A stretch of 17,503 nucleotides of DNA from an uncultured Butyricicoccus sp. (GTDB taxonomy: Bacteria; Bacillota; Clostridia; Oscillospirales; Butyricicoccaceae), in the NCBI GenBank assembly GCA_900544475.1, contig UQVU01000026.1:1-17503 (forward strand), given 5' to 3'. The notes beneath the pieces were generated by a model that saw nothing but the letters and a program-made list of their open reading frames with translations, searched no databases and was not told the DNA's origin. Positions 6,753 to 14,520 of this stretch are shown piece by piece. Numbering within the stretch: position 1 is the stretch's first letter; each line of letters opens with the position of its first letter. A program made the position numbers and the translations under genes.

Positions 6753-7496
6753 TTATATCTTCATCAGCGGCACCCGCTCGCCGTCCAGACGGTGCGCGAT
6801 GTTCTGATACGCCTTCGCCGCGCCGTGTTTCTTTGCGGCGATGATGCTCGTTCCGCTGTTGCCGCAGGCGATGAGGTCCTCGTCCTCCGGCACGATGCCG
6901 AGCAGCGGAAGCCCTGCCTCGTCCATGGCGTCGTCGATGTTGCCCGACCGGCCGCGGCTGATGAGTCTCGGCCGCACACGGTTGAGCACCATGCGGATGC
7001 GCTGGATGCAGTATTCCTGCTCGATGGTACGGGCGCAGCGCTCCGCGCCGCGCACACAGGCACGGTCGGTCGCGGTGACGATGATGGCCTGCGTGGCGAT
7101 ATGCGCCAGAAAGGACATCTCCGCCGGAAGTCCCGCCGGGCCGTCGATGATGAGATAATCAAATCCGGCCTGCTCTGCCTGCTTTGCGAGCTGGTCCATG
7201 CCGCGCTCGCTCAGCGCGGGCACCTTCGCCGGTGCGGTCAGCAGATAGAGCGTATCGTATACCGGGTGACGCGCCATCGCGGTTTCGAGCGTGACCGTCC
7301 CCCCTGCCACGTCGGCGAACGAGTAGACCACCCGGTCCGACATGCCCAGTACGATATCCAGATTTCGAAGGCCGCAGTCGCCGTCGATGACGAGCACCCG
7401 ATGCCCGTTCGCGGCGAGCGCCGCGCCGACGCCGGCGGTAAGAGAGGTCTTTCCTGTTCCGCCCTTACCGGACGCCACCAGAATTACCTTTAACAT
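6753..7496 (-). CDS. minD: MinD-like septum-site ATPase lacking the C-terminal membrane-targeting helix
   Basis: This 247-residue deviant-Walker ATPase has GKGGTGKT (signature Lys11, P-loop Lys16), IDGDCGLRNLD (Asp38, Asp40; the GLRNLD string is typical of MinD rather than Soj/ParA) and Walker B-like IIDGPAG (Asp118). MinD normally dimerises with ATP, binds the membrane and recruits MinC to block FtsZ assembly away from midcell. Here the protein ends at HRLDGERVPLMKI. In well-known MinD proteins the equivalent segment is followed by a linker and an amphipathic Lys/Phe helix, so the tail seems absent. No minC or minE is adjacent. GGAGG lies four bases before ATG 7496, and a strong promoter lies just upstream. 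The function is therefore likely MinD-related but may be altered. Confidence 0.88.
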   Translation of the reverse strand: MLKVILVASGKGGTGKTSLTAGVGAALAANGHRVLVIDGDCGLRNLDIVLGMSDRVVYSFADVAGGTVTLETAMARHPVYDTLYLLTAPAKVPALSERGMDQLAKQAEQAGFDYLIIDGPAGLPAEMSFLAHIATQAIIVTATDRACVRGAERCARTIEQEYCIQRIRMVLNRVRPRLISRGRSGNIDDAMDEAGLPLLGIVPEDEDLIACGNSGTSIIAAKKHGAAKAYQNIAHRLDGERVPLMKI

Positions 7497-7563
7497 ACAG
7501 CCTCCGAAAGTGAGCCTGCCCGAATATTTTTCCGCGCAGACCGTGTAAGTTCTATTTGGTTAC

Positions 7564-7592
7564 ATTATAAACTAACGCCATGAATTTGACAA
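7564..7592 (-). promoter_or_regulatory. Sigma-A-type promoter of minD-mgsA
   Basis: On the minus strand TTGTCA (plus 7587-7592) and TATAAT (plus 7564-7569) are separated by exactly 17 bases, five of six and six of six matches to the housekeeping consensus. Transcription would start about 60 bases before the minD ATG. The promoter lies in the 145-base gap after the penicillin-binding protein gene, so minD and downstream genes can be expressed apart from the mre genes. Confidence 0.85.
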
Positions 7593-7641
7593 GCGGTCAG
7601 GCAAACTTTTTCTGCTGCGTGCGCGGACACTCGGAAAAAAC

Positions 7642-9933
7642 TTATCGTAAAAGCGTGTTTTCCGCCGGTACCGCGTCAACATTTTCCACTTTGTCCGCCG
7701 TGAAGAACTCGTCGAGCATATCGCGCACGACCGGTGCGACCGATGCGCCGTGCCCCGCGCCCTCGCCGACGACGCAGATAACGATTTCCGGGTTCTCGAA
7801 CGGCGCGAACGCGATGAACAGACCGTTATCGAACGCTTCGCCGTTTTCGTAGGTTTCCGCCGTGCCGGTCTTGCCGCCGACCTTGATGGGATAGTCCGCG
7901 AACACGCTGCCGGCCGTGCCGCCCTCGTCCGTAACCTCGCTCATGCCCTGCATGACAAGGCGGCGGGTTTCGTCCGAAAGCTCGATTTTTTCCTTGGCGC
8001 TCGGCGTTTCGCTCTTGACGACGCTTGAAAAGTCGTAGCTCTTGATGCTCCGCACGAGCGTCGGCTGGTAGAGCGTGCCGCCGTTGACGACGGCGGAGAT
8101 ATAGTCTGCAAGCTGGAGCGGCGTAAAGCCGTTATCCGACTGGCCGATGGCCGCCGTCACGTCGTCGCCGCCCTGCCAGTCGCGGGTCGAGGGGTCGGCT
8201 TTCTTCATTTCGGCGCGGTAGGTCGGGCCTGCCGCATGGCCGGAGCGCTCACCGATGCCGATTCCGGTGACAACGCCCAGACCAAACCGCTCGGACCACT
8301 TTTCCAGATGTGCGCCGGTCAGCTTCTGTCCGACCGTATAGAAAAAGGTGTTGCACGAATACTTGAGCGCACTTGTGACGTCGAGCGTCATCGGGGTGTC
8401 GTGGTTGTTGCAGGTGAATTTCTGTCCGCCGTACTCGAAAACGCCCGTGCAGGTGATCTGGGTGTTCGCGTCAATGACGCCCTCCTCCAGACCCGCGATC
8501 GCGGACAGCACCTTGAAGGTCGAGCCGGGCGGATAAACGCCGCTTGTCGCGCGGTTCATCTCGGGGTGACGGCTGTCGCTTGTGCGGTCCTCGGCCGCCG
8601 AGGTCGAGTAGTAGTCCGCCAGGCTGTATGTCGGGTAGGACGCCATCGCAAGGACTTCGCCCGTGTTCGGGTCGAGCGCGACCGCCGCGCCGCCTCGACC
8701 GTTCCCGGCGAGGTTTTCCGCAAGCGACCGCTCAGCGGCTTCCTGCAAATCGAGGTCGATGGTCGTTACCACGTTGTCGCCCGGATGTGGCGCTTCGGTG
8801 GACTGCTCCGCGACCGCATTGCCGCCGAGGTCAGTTTCGACCGTGCGCGAGCCGGACGAGCCGTGCAGATAGCTTTCGAGCGACTTTTCGAGGCCGGTCT
8901 TGCCCACGACCGAGGTCATCTGGTAGCCGGGAAACGCCTGATAGGTGTCCTTCCACTCGCTCGCGTCCACCACGCCCACCGTGCCGAGCACATGAGCGGC
9001 GGCTGTCGTGTCGTACTGGCGCACAGCTTCGCTCTGCACCTCAACGCCCGGATAGTCCTCGTGATGCTCCTTGATGTAGGCGATGAGGTCCATCGAAACA
9101 TCGTCCGCGAGGGTGAAGGTGATGGTCTTGCTGAAGCCGACCTGACGCATACTGTAATAGACGCCGACCATCGTGCGCACATCGTCCGGCGCAAGACCGG
9201 ACGGCAGACCGAGCTTTTCGGTCATGTATTTCCCCATGGCCGTGACGAAATCCGAGGCGGAAATCAGCTTTGTCGCGTCAATCCGCTTTACCTTGTCGAT
9301 TTCGTTGCCGTCCGCGTCATATTCCGCCGGGGCCTCCCTCGCCTGCTTGACCGCGCTCTGCACGGCACTGAGGCCGAGCGTGTCGCAGCTGTCCTTGATG
9401 TAGGAGGAAAGCGTCGTCATGCTGCCGGAGGCTGCCTCCGCCGTGTAGACATAGGGCGCGGACGCCGAAATCGGCAGCATATCGTTCAGGAGCGCGTGCG
9501 CCTCCTCGCTTTCCGGCTCAGTGCCATCGGTATCCTCGCTGTCCGCGGCGCTCTGCTGCGTTTTCGCGGCGGCAAGCACCTTTGCCATGTCGCCCGTGAC
9601 GTCCAGACCGGCGGCGTCTGCCTGCACGCGCTGCGCAAGGTCGAGCAGCTTGTCGAAGCGGTCGCTTTTGTTCTCCCAGAAGTCGGAATACATCAGAACG
9701 AGTGAAAATCCGGTCTTATTCGAAACCATGGGGCGGCCGTAGCGGTCGAGAATTTCGCCCCGCGCCGCCGAAACCGTCGATGTCGTTGTCAGGAACTGCG
9801 CGGAGCGCTCAAGATACTCCTGCCCGTGCACCAGCTGAAGATCGACAAGCCGGCTGCCCGCGAGTCCCGCGCACAGCAGCAGCATGACGAGCAGCGCAAG
9901 CAGACGGCGCAGCAGTTGATGTTTATTTTCCAT
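7642..9933 (-). CDS. mrdA: Penicillin-binding protein 2 (class B, elongation transpeptidase)
   Basis: This 763-residue peptidoglycan transpeptidase is anchored by one N-terminal membrane segment (about 10-28), with the rest outside. It cross-links side-wall peptidoglycan in the elongation complex. The pedestal includes ARGEILDRYGRP (57-68), the usual class B signature, and an acidic linker (about 127-146). The transpeptidase motifs are STFK with Ser471, SCN (526-528) and KTG (688-690). Length is within the clostridial range. ATG 9933 has AAGGAG eight bases upstream. It follows mreD by 51 bases, as expected for an elongasome operon; no rodA partner is present in the window. A SpoVD/FtsI-type role is less likely given the mreCD context. 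Confidence 0.93.
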   Translation of the reverse strand: MENKHQLLRRLLALLVMLLLCAGLAGSRLVDLQLVHGQEYLERSAQFLTTTSTVSAARGEILDRYGRPMVSNKTGFSLVLMYSDFWENKSDRFDKLLDLAQRVQADAAGLDVTGDMAKVLAAAKTQQSAADSEDTDGTEPESEEAHALLNDMLPISASAPYVYTAEAASGSMTTLSSYIKDSCDTLGLSAVQSAVKQAREAPAEYDADGNEIDKVKRIDATKLISASDFVTAMGKYMTEKLGLPSGLAPDDVRTMVGVYYSMRQVGFSKTITFTLADDVSMDLIAYIKEHHEDYPGVEVQSEAVRQYDTTAAAHVLGTVGVVDASEWKDTYQAFPGYQMTSVVGKTGLEKSLESYLHGSSGSRTVETDLGGNAVAEQSTEAPHPGDNVVTTIDLDLQEAAERSLAENLAGNGRGGAAVALDPNTGEVLAMASYPTYSLADYYSTSAAEDRTSDSRHPEMNRATSGVYPPGSTFKVLSAIAGLEEGVIDANTQITCTGVFEYGGQKFTCNNHDTPMTLDVTSALKYSCNTFFYTVGQKLTGAHLEKWSERFGLGVVTGIGIGERSGHAAGPTYRAEMKKADPSTRDWQGGDDVTAAIGQSDNGFTPLQLADYISAVVNGGTLYQPTLVRSIKSYDFSSVVKSETPSAKEKIELSDETRRLVMQGMSEVTDEGGTAGSVFADYPIKVGGKTGTAETYENGEAFDNGLFIAFAPFENPEIVICVVGEGAGHGASVAPVVRDMLDEFFTADKVENVDAVPAENTLLR

Positions 9934-9984
9934 TGGGTCGCTCCTTGTAAAACCAGTTGTATGTTAGCGAAGTCAGAACACAAA

Positions 9985-10509
9985 TTATCGGAAAAACCAC
10001 CTGTCGTCGCGTGAAAACCTGCGGCTGATGCGGCGCATCGGCAGATACACGAGAGCGCACAGCACGCACGCGATGAGCGTTCCGCCGACCGTCTGATGCA
10101 GCACGAGCAGAAAGGACGCGCCCTGCGGCATGAGCTGCACGAAATAGCGCAGCATCCCGAACAGCAGCATCTCCACCGCGTTCATCAGCACCATGGACAG
10201 AAATCCGCCCGCGAGCGCCAGACGGCTGAACGCGCCGCCGGCGAGGCCGAACAGCAGGAAATAGATGGGGTACAGGCCGTCCACACCGATAAGACCCACA
10301 TCATACAGCAGTCCCGCCGTGAAGCCGACCGCCGCGCCCTCCACCGGGCCGTCGAGCAGCGCTGCCGCCGCGACCGCCGCCGGGAGCAGGTCGAGATGAT
10401 AGCCGAACAGCGGATGTGCGCCGAGAATGCTCGTCTGAAAGACAAAAATAAACACGGTAAACGCGATATACAGCAGTATTTTCGGAATGGAAATCAGTTC
10501 TCTCTGCAT
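9985..10509 (-). CDS. mreD: Rod shape-determining protein MreD
   Basis: This 174-residue polytopic membrane protein has about five hydrophobic segments and a basic C terminus (RRISRRFSRDDR). Glycine- and alanine-rich helices with DLLPA and GLLYDV motifs are typical of MreD. It links MreC and the cytoplasmic MreB filaments to the wall-synthesis enzymes. It starts four bases after the mreC stop, with a GGAGTG site lying inside the end of mreC, so translation is probably coupled. MreD sequences are variable; the assignment rests on both the hydropathy pattern and its place between mreC and the PBP2 gene. Confidence 0.9.
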   Translation of the reverse strand: MQRELISIPKILLYIAFTVFIFVFQTSILGAHPLFGYHLDLLPAAVAAAALLDGPVEGAAVGFTAGLLYDVGLIGVDGLYPIYFLLFGLAGGAFSRLALAGGFLSMVLMNAVEMLLFGMLRYFVQLMPQGASFLLVLHQTVGGTLIACVLCALVYLPMRRISRRFSRDDRWFFR

Positions 10510-10513
10510 GGTA

Positions 10514-11359
10514 TCACTCCGTTGTGTCGGTGAAATCCGTGATGATGGACACGCTCGAAACGTTCGAGACGTTGACGAACGGCCGCAGCACCGCGTAATA
10601 GGAAATGCCGGTTTCCTCCGGCTGCACGCTTTCGACCGTGCCGATCATGATGCCCTTAGGGAACACGCCGCCGCGTCCCGAGGTTTCGACCGTGTCGCCC
10701 ACGACCACCTGATTGCCGGCCGTGAGATAGGAAAGACGCAGCTTGTCCTCGCTCATGAGGTCATAGCTGCCCTCCGCGATGGCGGTTTCGCGCGTGCGCG
10801 TGATGAGTGCGCCGCACTGCATATCGACGTCGGTCACGGTCGTGACCTCGCAGGTGTTCGCGCCTGCCTCGCTGACGTAGCCGACCACGCCGTCGATCGT
10901 CGTGACTAGGTCGCCCTTCGCAACGCCGTGCGCGGTGCCCTTGTCGAGCGTCAGCGTCACCGCCGTATCGCCCGGGTTGCGGCTGATGACCTCGGCGTTC
11001 ACCGTGGTCAGGTTGCGCCGGCGTTCGGGCTGGCCTGCCTGCGCACGGAAGCGGTTGTTTTCCTCGATGGCAAGCTGCGCGTCGCGCACCAGCTGCTCGT
11101 TTTCGCGCAGCTGCTTTTTCAGTTCTTCGTTTTCCGCTTTCAGCTGGTCAAACTCGGTGAAATACCCGAATCCCCTGCCGAAAAAGCCGCCGATGCCGCT
11201 CGCAAGGCGCTGCACCGGCCGCACGACCGCCCCTGCCGCGCGTGTCACCGGCGAGGGGTTGCCCGTCACGCCGCTGTATACGGCCGACAGGATGCACAGC
11301 ACGACGACGAGCGCCGCGCCGATGTAGAACCGCGGGTCTACGCTTTTTCTTCTGCGCAA
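10514..11359 (-). CDS. mreC: Rod shape-determining protein MreC
   Basis: This protein of about 281 residues has a short basic cytoplasmic end (RRRKS), a membrane segment (about 12-30), a coiled coil (about 67-100, FDQLKAENEELKKQL and following) and an extracellular beta-barrel domain with the typical VVVGDTVETSGRGGVFPKGI stretch. MreC scaffolds PBP2 and MreD in the elongation complex. There is no ATG at the start: two TTG codons, at 11365 and 11359, are in frame. The AGGAG site is only 3 bases from the first but 9 from the second, so I prefer 11359. It follows maf by 22 bases; the mreB gene that often precedes mreC is not here. Confidence 0.93.
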   Translation of the reverse strand: MRRRKSVDPRFYIGAALVVVLCILSAVYSGVTGNPSPVTRAAGAVVRPVQRLASGIGGFFGRGFGYFTEFDQLKAENEELKKQLRENEQLVRDAQLAIEENNRFRAQAGQPERRRNLTTVNAEVISRNPGDTAVTLTLDKGTAHGVAKGDLVTTIDGVVGYVSEAGANTCEVTTVTDVDMQCGALITRTRETAIAEGSYDLMSEDKLRLSYLTAGNQVVVGDTVETSGRGGVFPKGIMIGTVESVQPEETGISYYAVLRPFVNVSNVSSVSIITDFTDTTE

Positions 11360-11381
11360 GTGCAAATTCTCCTCTCGTCCG

Positions 11382-11939
11382 TTACTTCAGACCGCGCAGC
11401 ATGACGCCGAGCGACGCGACCGGCAGACCCATGACGCTGTAATAGTCGCCGCAGATGCCCTCTATGAGCAGCGCGCCGTGGTCCTGAATGCCGTAGGCGC
11501 CCGCCTTGTCGAGCGGCTCGCCGGTGGCGAGATATTCCGCAAGCTCCTTATCGGAAAAGTCGCGGAAGGTGACCTCAGTGCAGGTGCAGAGCGTCTGCGC
11601 CTTTCCGTCCGGCGAGAGCACCGCAAGACCGGTCAGCACCTCGTGCGTGCGGCCGCGCAGGCGGCGCAGCATATTCGCCGCGTCCCGCTCGTCCTTCGGC
11701 TTGCCGAGCGGCAGATGGTCGATGGTCACCATGGTGTCCGAACCGATGCACACCGCGTCCGGGTGCTCGCGCTGCGCCGCCTCGGCCTTGAGCCGGGACA
11801 GACGAACGACCTCGTCCGCGAGCGGTGCGCCCTCGCGCAGGGTTTCGTCTGCGTCAGCCGGGCAGACGGTAAAATTCTCTGTGATAAGGCTCAGCAGCTC
11901 GCGCCGTCTGGGCGAGCCGGATGCCAGAACGATTTTCAT
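11382..11939 (-). CDS. maf: Maf family nucleotide pyrophosphatase (dTTP/UTP type)
   Basis: This 185-residue cytosolic enzyme hydrolyses non-canonical or excess nucleoside triphosphates to the monophosphate and pyrophosphate. Diagnostic motifs are ASGSPRRRELL (6-16), IGSDTMV with the catalytic-base candidate Asp68, GKPKD (79-83) and EPLDKAGAYGIQ (141-152). These match the group active on dTTP, UTP and modified pyrimidines, though substrate preference is inferred. The ATG immediately follows the TAA of the U32-family gene with no gap; its GAGGAG site lies inside that gene, implying translational coupling. Proximity of maf to mre genes is widespread in Firmicutes. Confidence 0.94.
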   Translation of the reverse strand: MKIVLASGSPRRRELLSLITENFTVCPADADETLREGAPLADEVVRLSRLKAEAAQREHPDAVCIGSDTMVTIDHLPLGKPKDERDAANMLRRLRGRTHEVLTGLAVLSPDGKAQTLCTCTEVTFRDFSDKELAEYLATGEPLDKAGAYGIQDHGALLIEGICGDYYSVMGLPVASLGVMLRGLK

Positions 11940-13976
11940 TTATTCGACTCCTCTTTTATACAGGCCGCGCGTGAACTCGCCCTCAAGCGGTGCGCCGCCG
12001 ACAAAGGCACGCGCGATGCGTGCGCATTCCTCCGGGCTTTCGGTCGTAAACAGCAGACGGGCGGTCTGCACGCCGAGCCGCGCGAAATCCTCGCGGATGC
12101 ACAGCGGACGGTTGCCGATGAGCGTGTTGCGGCAGCCGAACTCCGGCAGCAGCGGAAAGCTCTCCTTGCGGCGGTCGGTGAGCGTCGTCACGCCGTTCTT
12201 GCACGAGCATTTGCCCCCGTGCTGGCGGCGGATGGCGCAGTTTTCAAAAATCATGAGCGGCAGGCGGCCGTAAACGATAAGGTCGGTTTCGAGCGGCCCC
12301 TCCATGTCGCGGATCTGCGCAAGACGCGCCTCGAACGACAGGGTCTGGCGCGAAACGCCCATCTCCGCGAGGGCACAGAGCGTGCGGCTGTTGTAGGCGT
12401 TGAGGCCGAAGTCGCCGTGCACGGTAAAGCCGAGGCGCTTCGCCATCGGGATGTGGCCGATGTTGCCGACGAGGACCGTGTCCGTTCCCCGGCTCATCGC
12501 CTCGCCGAGCAGCATCTCGACCTGTCCCTGCTCGCGGTCGGAAAAGACGCGCGGCAGGACCGCCGGCAGTCCGGTTCGCGCTGCAACTTCGAGCGGCACA
12601 TAAACCGTTTCCAGACCGACGTTTTTCAGCGCCTCCGCCTGCGCTTCGGTGCGGACCGAGGCCGTATAGCCGCGGAAACCGCTCCGCGCCGCCGCCTCCT
12701 CATCGCGCGGCAGCACATTGCCGCCCATCCAGTCGCGGGAGGGCGCGACCGAGCGCGTCGCGAGCAGCAGCGACAGCGCATCGCGCCGCATTCCGTTCAT
12801 GACGGACGCCGGGACAACCAAGCCGTCCTCGACCTCGATGTGCATTTCCTGCGGATAAAACGGGGTGCCGCCCGTCTTTGCGAGCGATTTTTCGACCATT
12901 TCCGGCGTTGTCGGGCGGTTTTTCGCCTGCTCGACCGGCGCCGTGACCGTCACCTCGCCCGCGCTCAGCACCGCGCCGGTGTCGCGTCTGGCGGTGAAGA
13001 ACAGACTGACCGGCACGAGCGGCGCTTCCCTGCCCTCGGCAAAGCGGTGCGCGGCCTCGTCATAGAGCGCCTTGACCTCGCTCATCGGCACGTCGGTCTT
13101 GGTGCCGAACATACTGTCGCCCTTTTTCCCGGTGTAGTAGCCGTCCGTGAAGCCGTCGCGCGAGAACACGCGGCGCAGGATGTCGCGCTCCCCGGCGGTC
13201 GGCTTTCTGTGCTCGCGCAGCAGGTCGGCGTAGACCTTGGTGACGATGGCGGCGTACTCCGGGCGCTTCATGCGGCCCTCGATCTTGAGCGAGGACACGC
13301 CCCAGTCCGCCAGCTCCGCCACGTGACCGGCGAGCATCAGGTCCTTGAGCGAGAGCGGATAGCCGCCGTTGTACGGCAGGCGGCACGGCTGCGCACACAG
13401 GCCGCGGTTGCCCGAGCGCTGACCGATGACGGCGGACAGATAGCACTGTCCCGAGTAGCACATACACAGCGCACCGTGGACGAACACCTCGGTCTCGACG
13501 CCCGCCTGCTCGGTGATGAGCTGTACTTCCTCGCGCGAGCACTCGCGGCTGAGAACGACACGGGAAAAGCCGATGTCGCGCGCCTGCTTTGCGCCGTCGA
13601 GCGTGTGGATGGTCATCTGGGTCGAGGCGTGCAGGGCGAAATCCGGCGCGTGGGCATGGATGAGACGCGCAAGGCCGAGGTCCTGCACGATGAGCGCGTC
13701 CGCGCCCGCCTCATACAGGAACTTCGCGTCCTCGAGCGCGGCCTCCAGCTCGCGGTCGCCGACAAGGATATTGAGAGTGATGTTGCTTTTCACATTACGC
13801 GCACGGCAGTAGGCGATGGCGTCCGCCATTTCCTCGTGCGAAAAGCCCTGCGCGTTGCGGCGGGCGTTGAAGGTGCCGAAGCCCATGTAGACCGCGCCTG
13901 CGCCCGACTGCACAGCGGCGCGGACGCCCTCGGGCGAGCCGGCCGGCGCAAGTAATTCAGGTATCTTTCCGTTCAT
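11940..13976 (-). CDS. U32-family protein with DUF3656-type C-terminal region (RlhA-like RNA hydroxylation factor)
   Basis: This 678-residue protein starts ELLAPAGSPEGVRAAVQSGA, the usual U32 opening. It carries the full family signature EVFVHGALCMCYSGQCYLS (163-181), with Cys171, Cys178, Cys194 and Cys198 as likely iron-sulfur ligands. Towards the C terminus, NCAIR and CSC-containing strings are followed by a TDRRKESFPL segment typical of the long two-part members. These were first called collagenase-like peptidases. Characterised relatives such as RlhA and TrhP instead hydroxylate cytidine or uridine in rRNA or tRNA, so I favour RNA modification. ATG 13976 is used because it overlaps the zapA stop as ATGA; longer upstream starts would lie inside zapA. 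Confidence 0.9.
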   Translation of the reverse strand: MNGKIPELLAPAGSPEGVRAAVQSGAGAVYMGFGTFNARRNAQGFSHEEMADAIAYCRARNVKSNITLNILVGDRELEAALEDAKFLYEAGADALIVQDLGLARLIHAHAPDFALHASTQMTIHTLDGAKQARDIGFSRVVLSRECSREEVQLITEQAGVETEVFVHGALCMCYSGQCYLSAVIGQRSGNRGLCAQPCRLPYNGGYPLSLKDLMLAGHVAELADWGVSSLKIEGRMKRPEYAAIVTKVYADLLREHRKPTAGERDILRRVFSRDGFTDGYYTGKKGDSMFGTKTDVPMSEVKALYDEAAHRFAEGREAPLVPVSLFFTARRDTGAVLSAGEVTVTAPVEQAKNRPTTPEMVEKSLAKTGGTPFYPQEMHIEVEDGLVVPASVMNGMRRDALSLLLATRSVAPSRDWMGGNVLPRDEEAAARSGFRGYTASVRTEAQAEALKNVGLETVYVPLEVAARTGLPAVLPRVFSDREQGQVEMLLGEAMSRGTDTVLVGNIGHIPMAKRLGFTVHGDFGLNAYNSRTLCALAEMGVSRQTLSFEARLAQIRDMEGPLETDLIVYGRLPLMIFENCAIRRQHGGKCSCKNGVTTLTDRRKESFPLLPEFGCRNTLIGNRPLCIREDFARLGVQTARLLFTTESPEECARIARAFVGGAPLEGEFTRGLYKRGVE

Positions 13977-14275
13977 TTCTTGTGATTTCCGTTCTTTGCA
14001 GTATTCTTCTGTGCGCGAAGCTCTTCCAGCTCCTTTTCGAGCGCACGGCATTTTTCCTCCGCCGCGAGCGCCTCGCGCTTGGCCTTGATGCACTGGTCGG
14101 CCAGATTGATGGTCGCAAGCGCGATCGCGCGGGTCGAAGCAAACGACGCGCTGCCGCCGCAGGATACGATGGCCTGCTGCGCGAAGGAGGCGACTTCGTT
14201 CATATATTCCTCGGTCTCATCCGCTGCCAGCGTGTACTTCTGACCTGCGATGCGGAGCGGAATGCGGTTTTTCAT
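13973..14275 (-). CDS. zapA: Cell division protein ZapA
   Basis: This 100-residue protein binds FtsZ and bundles protofilaments at midcell. The N terminus (IPLRIAGQKYTLAADETEEYMNEVA) matches the beta-strand and helix of ZapA. A central ALATINLADQCIKAKRE region leads into a long C-terminal coiled coil rich in Glu, Lys and Ala (about 60-95), and the end is Lys/Asn rich. ATG 14275 has an AGGGTGGG site about six bases upstream. Its TGA stop overlaps the start of the U32-family gene. It is the first gene of the leftward operon, behind a promoter in the divergent region. Small ZapA proteins diverge, but the length and architecture fit well. Confidence 0.9.
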   Translation of the reverse strand: MKNRIPLRIAGQKYTLAADETEEYMNEVASFAQQAIVSCGGSASFASTRAIALATINLADQCIKAKREALAAEEKCRALEKELEELRAQKNTAKNGNHKK

Positions 14276-14327
14276 ATATTCCCACCCTTTCGTAAAACAT
14301 AAAAAAAGGTCTATTAGTTTACATTAC

Positions 14328-14356
14328 AGTATACCACAAATATCGTGCATTTGGAA
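14328..14356 (-). promoter_or_regulatory. Likely promoter of the zapA operon
   Basis: On the minus strand TATACT (plus 14328-14333) lies 17 bases from TTCCAA (plus 14351-14356). The -10 box is good and the -35 box weak (three of six). The predicted start is about 45-50 bases before the zapA ATG. It faces away from the proB promoter in the same 245-base region. Confidence 0.55.
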
Positions 14357-14434
14357 CGGAAAATATGCGCAAAATGCCCCGGGTGCACCGCTCTTTTTTG
14401 TACGGCATCTGAACGCCGCGCCGCGTCCCCCGTC

Positions 14435-14463
14435 TTGCTTATTCTGCTTTACGGTGCTAAAAT
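14435..14463 (+). promoter_or_regulatory. Likely promoter of proBA
   Basis: TTGCTT (14435-14440) and TAAAAT (14458-14463) are separated by 17 bases, upstream of proB by about 57 bases. No T-box-like or other leader structure is obvious between it and the proB start. Confidence 0.6.
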
Positions 14464-14520
14464 AAGAGTATCTATCGGCCGGAACTGATTTCCGCCGTGT
14501 TTTCCGGAGGTTTACTTACT

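Noticed and set aside
6753..6830. A frameshift that removed the MinD tail
   Set aside because: The alternative frames beyond the stop do not encode an amphipathic Lys/Phe helix before mgsA begins, so the short end appears genuine.
8236..9705. A plus-strand open frame of 489 codons
   Set aside because: It is antisense to the penicillin-binding protein gene, whose STFK, SCN and KTG motifs establish the coding strand.
11478..13955. A plus-strand open frame of 825 codons
   Set aside because: It is antisense to maf and the U32-family gene; composition is shadow-like and there is no plausible start.
14250..14465. A 71-codon plus-strand frame in the divergent region
   Set aside because: It begins inside antisense zapA, has no Shine-Dalgarno site and crosses both predicted promoters.
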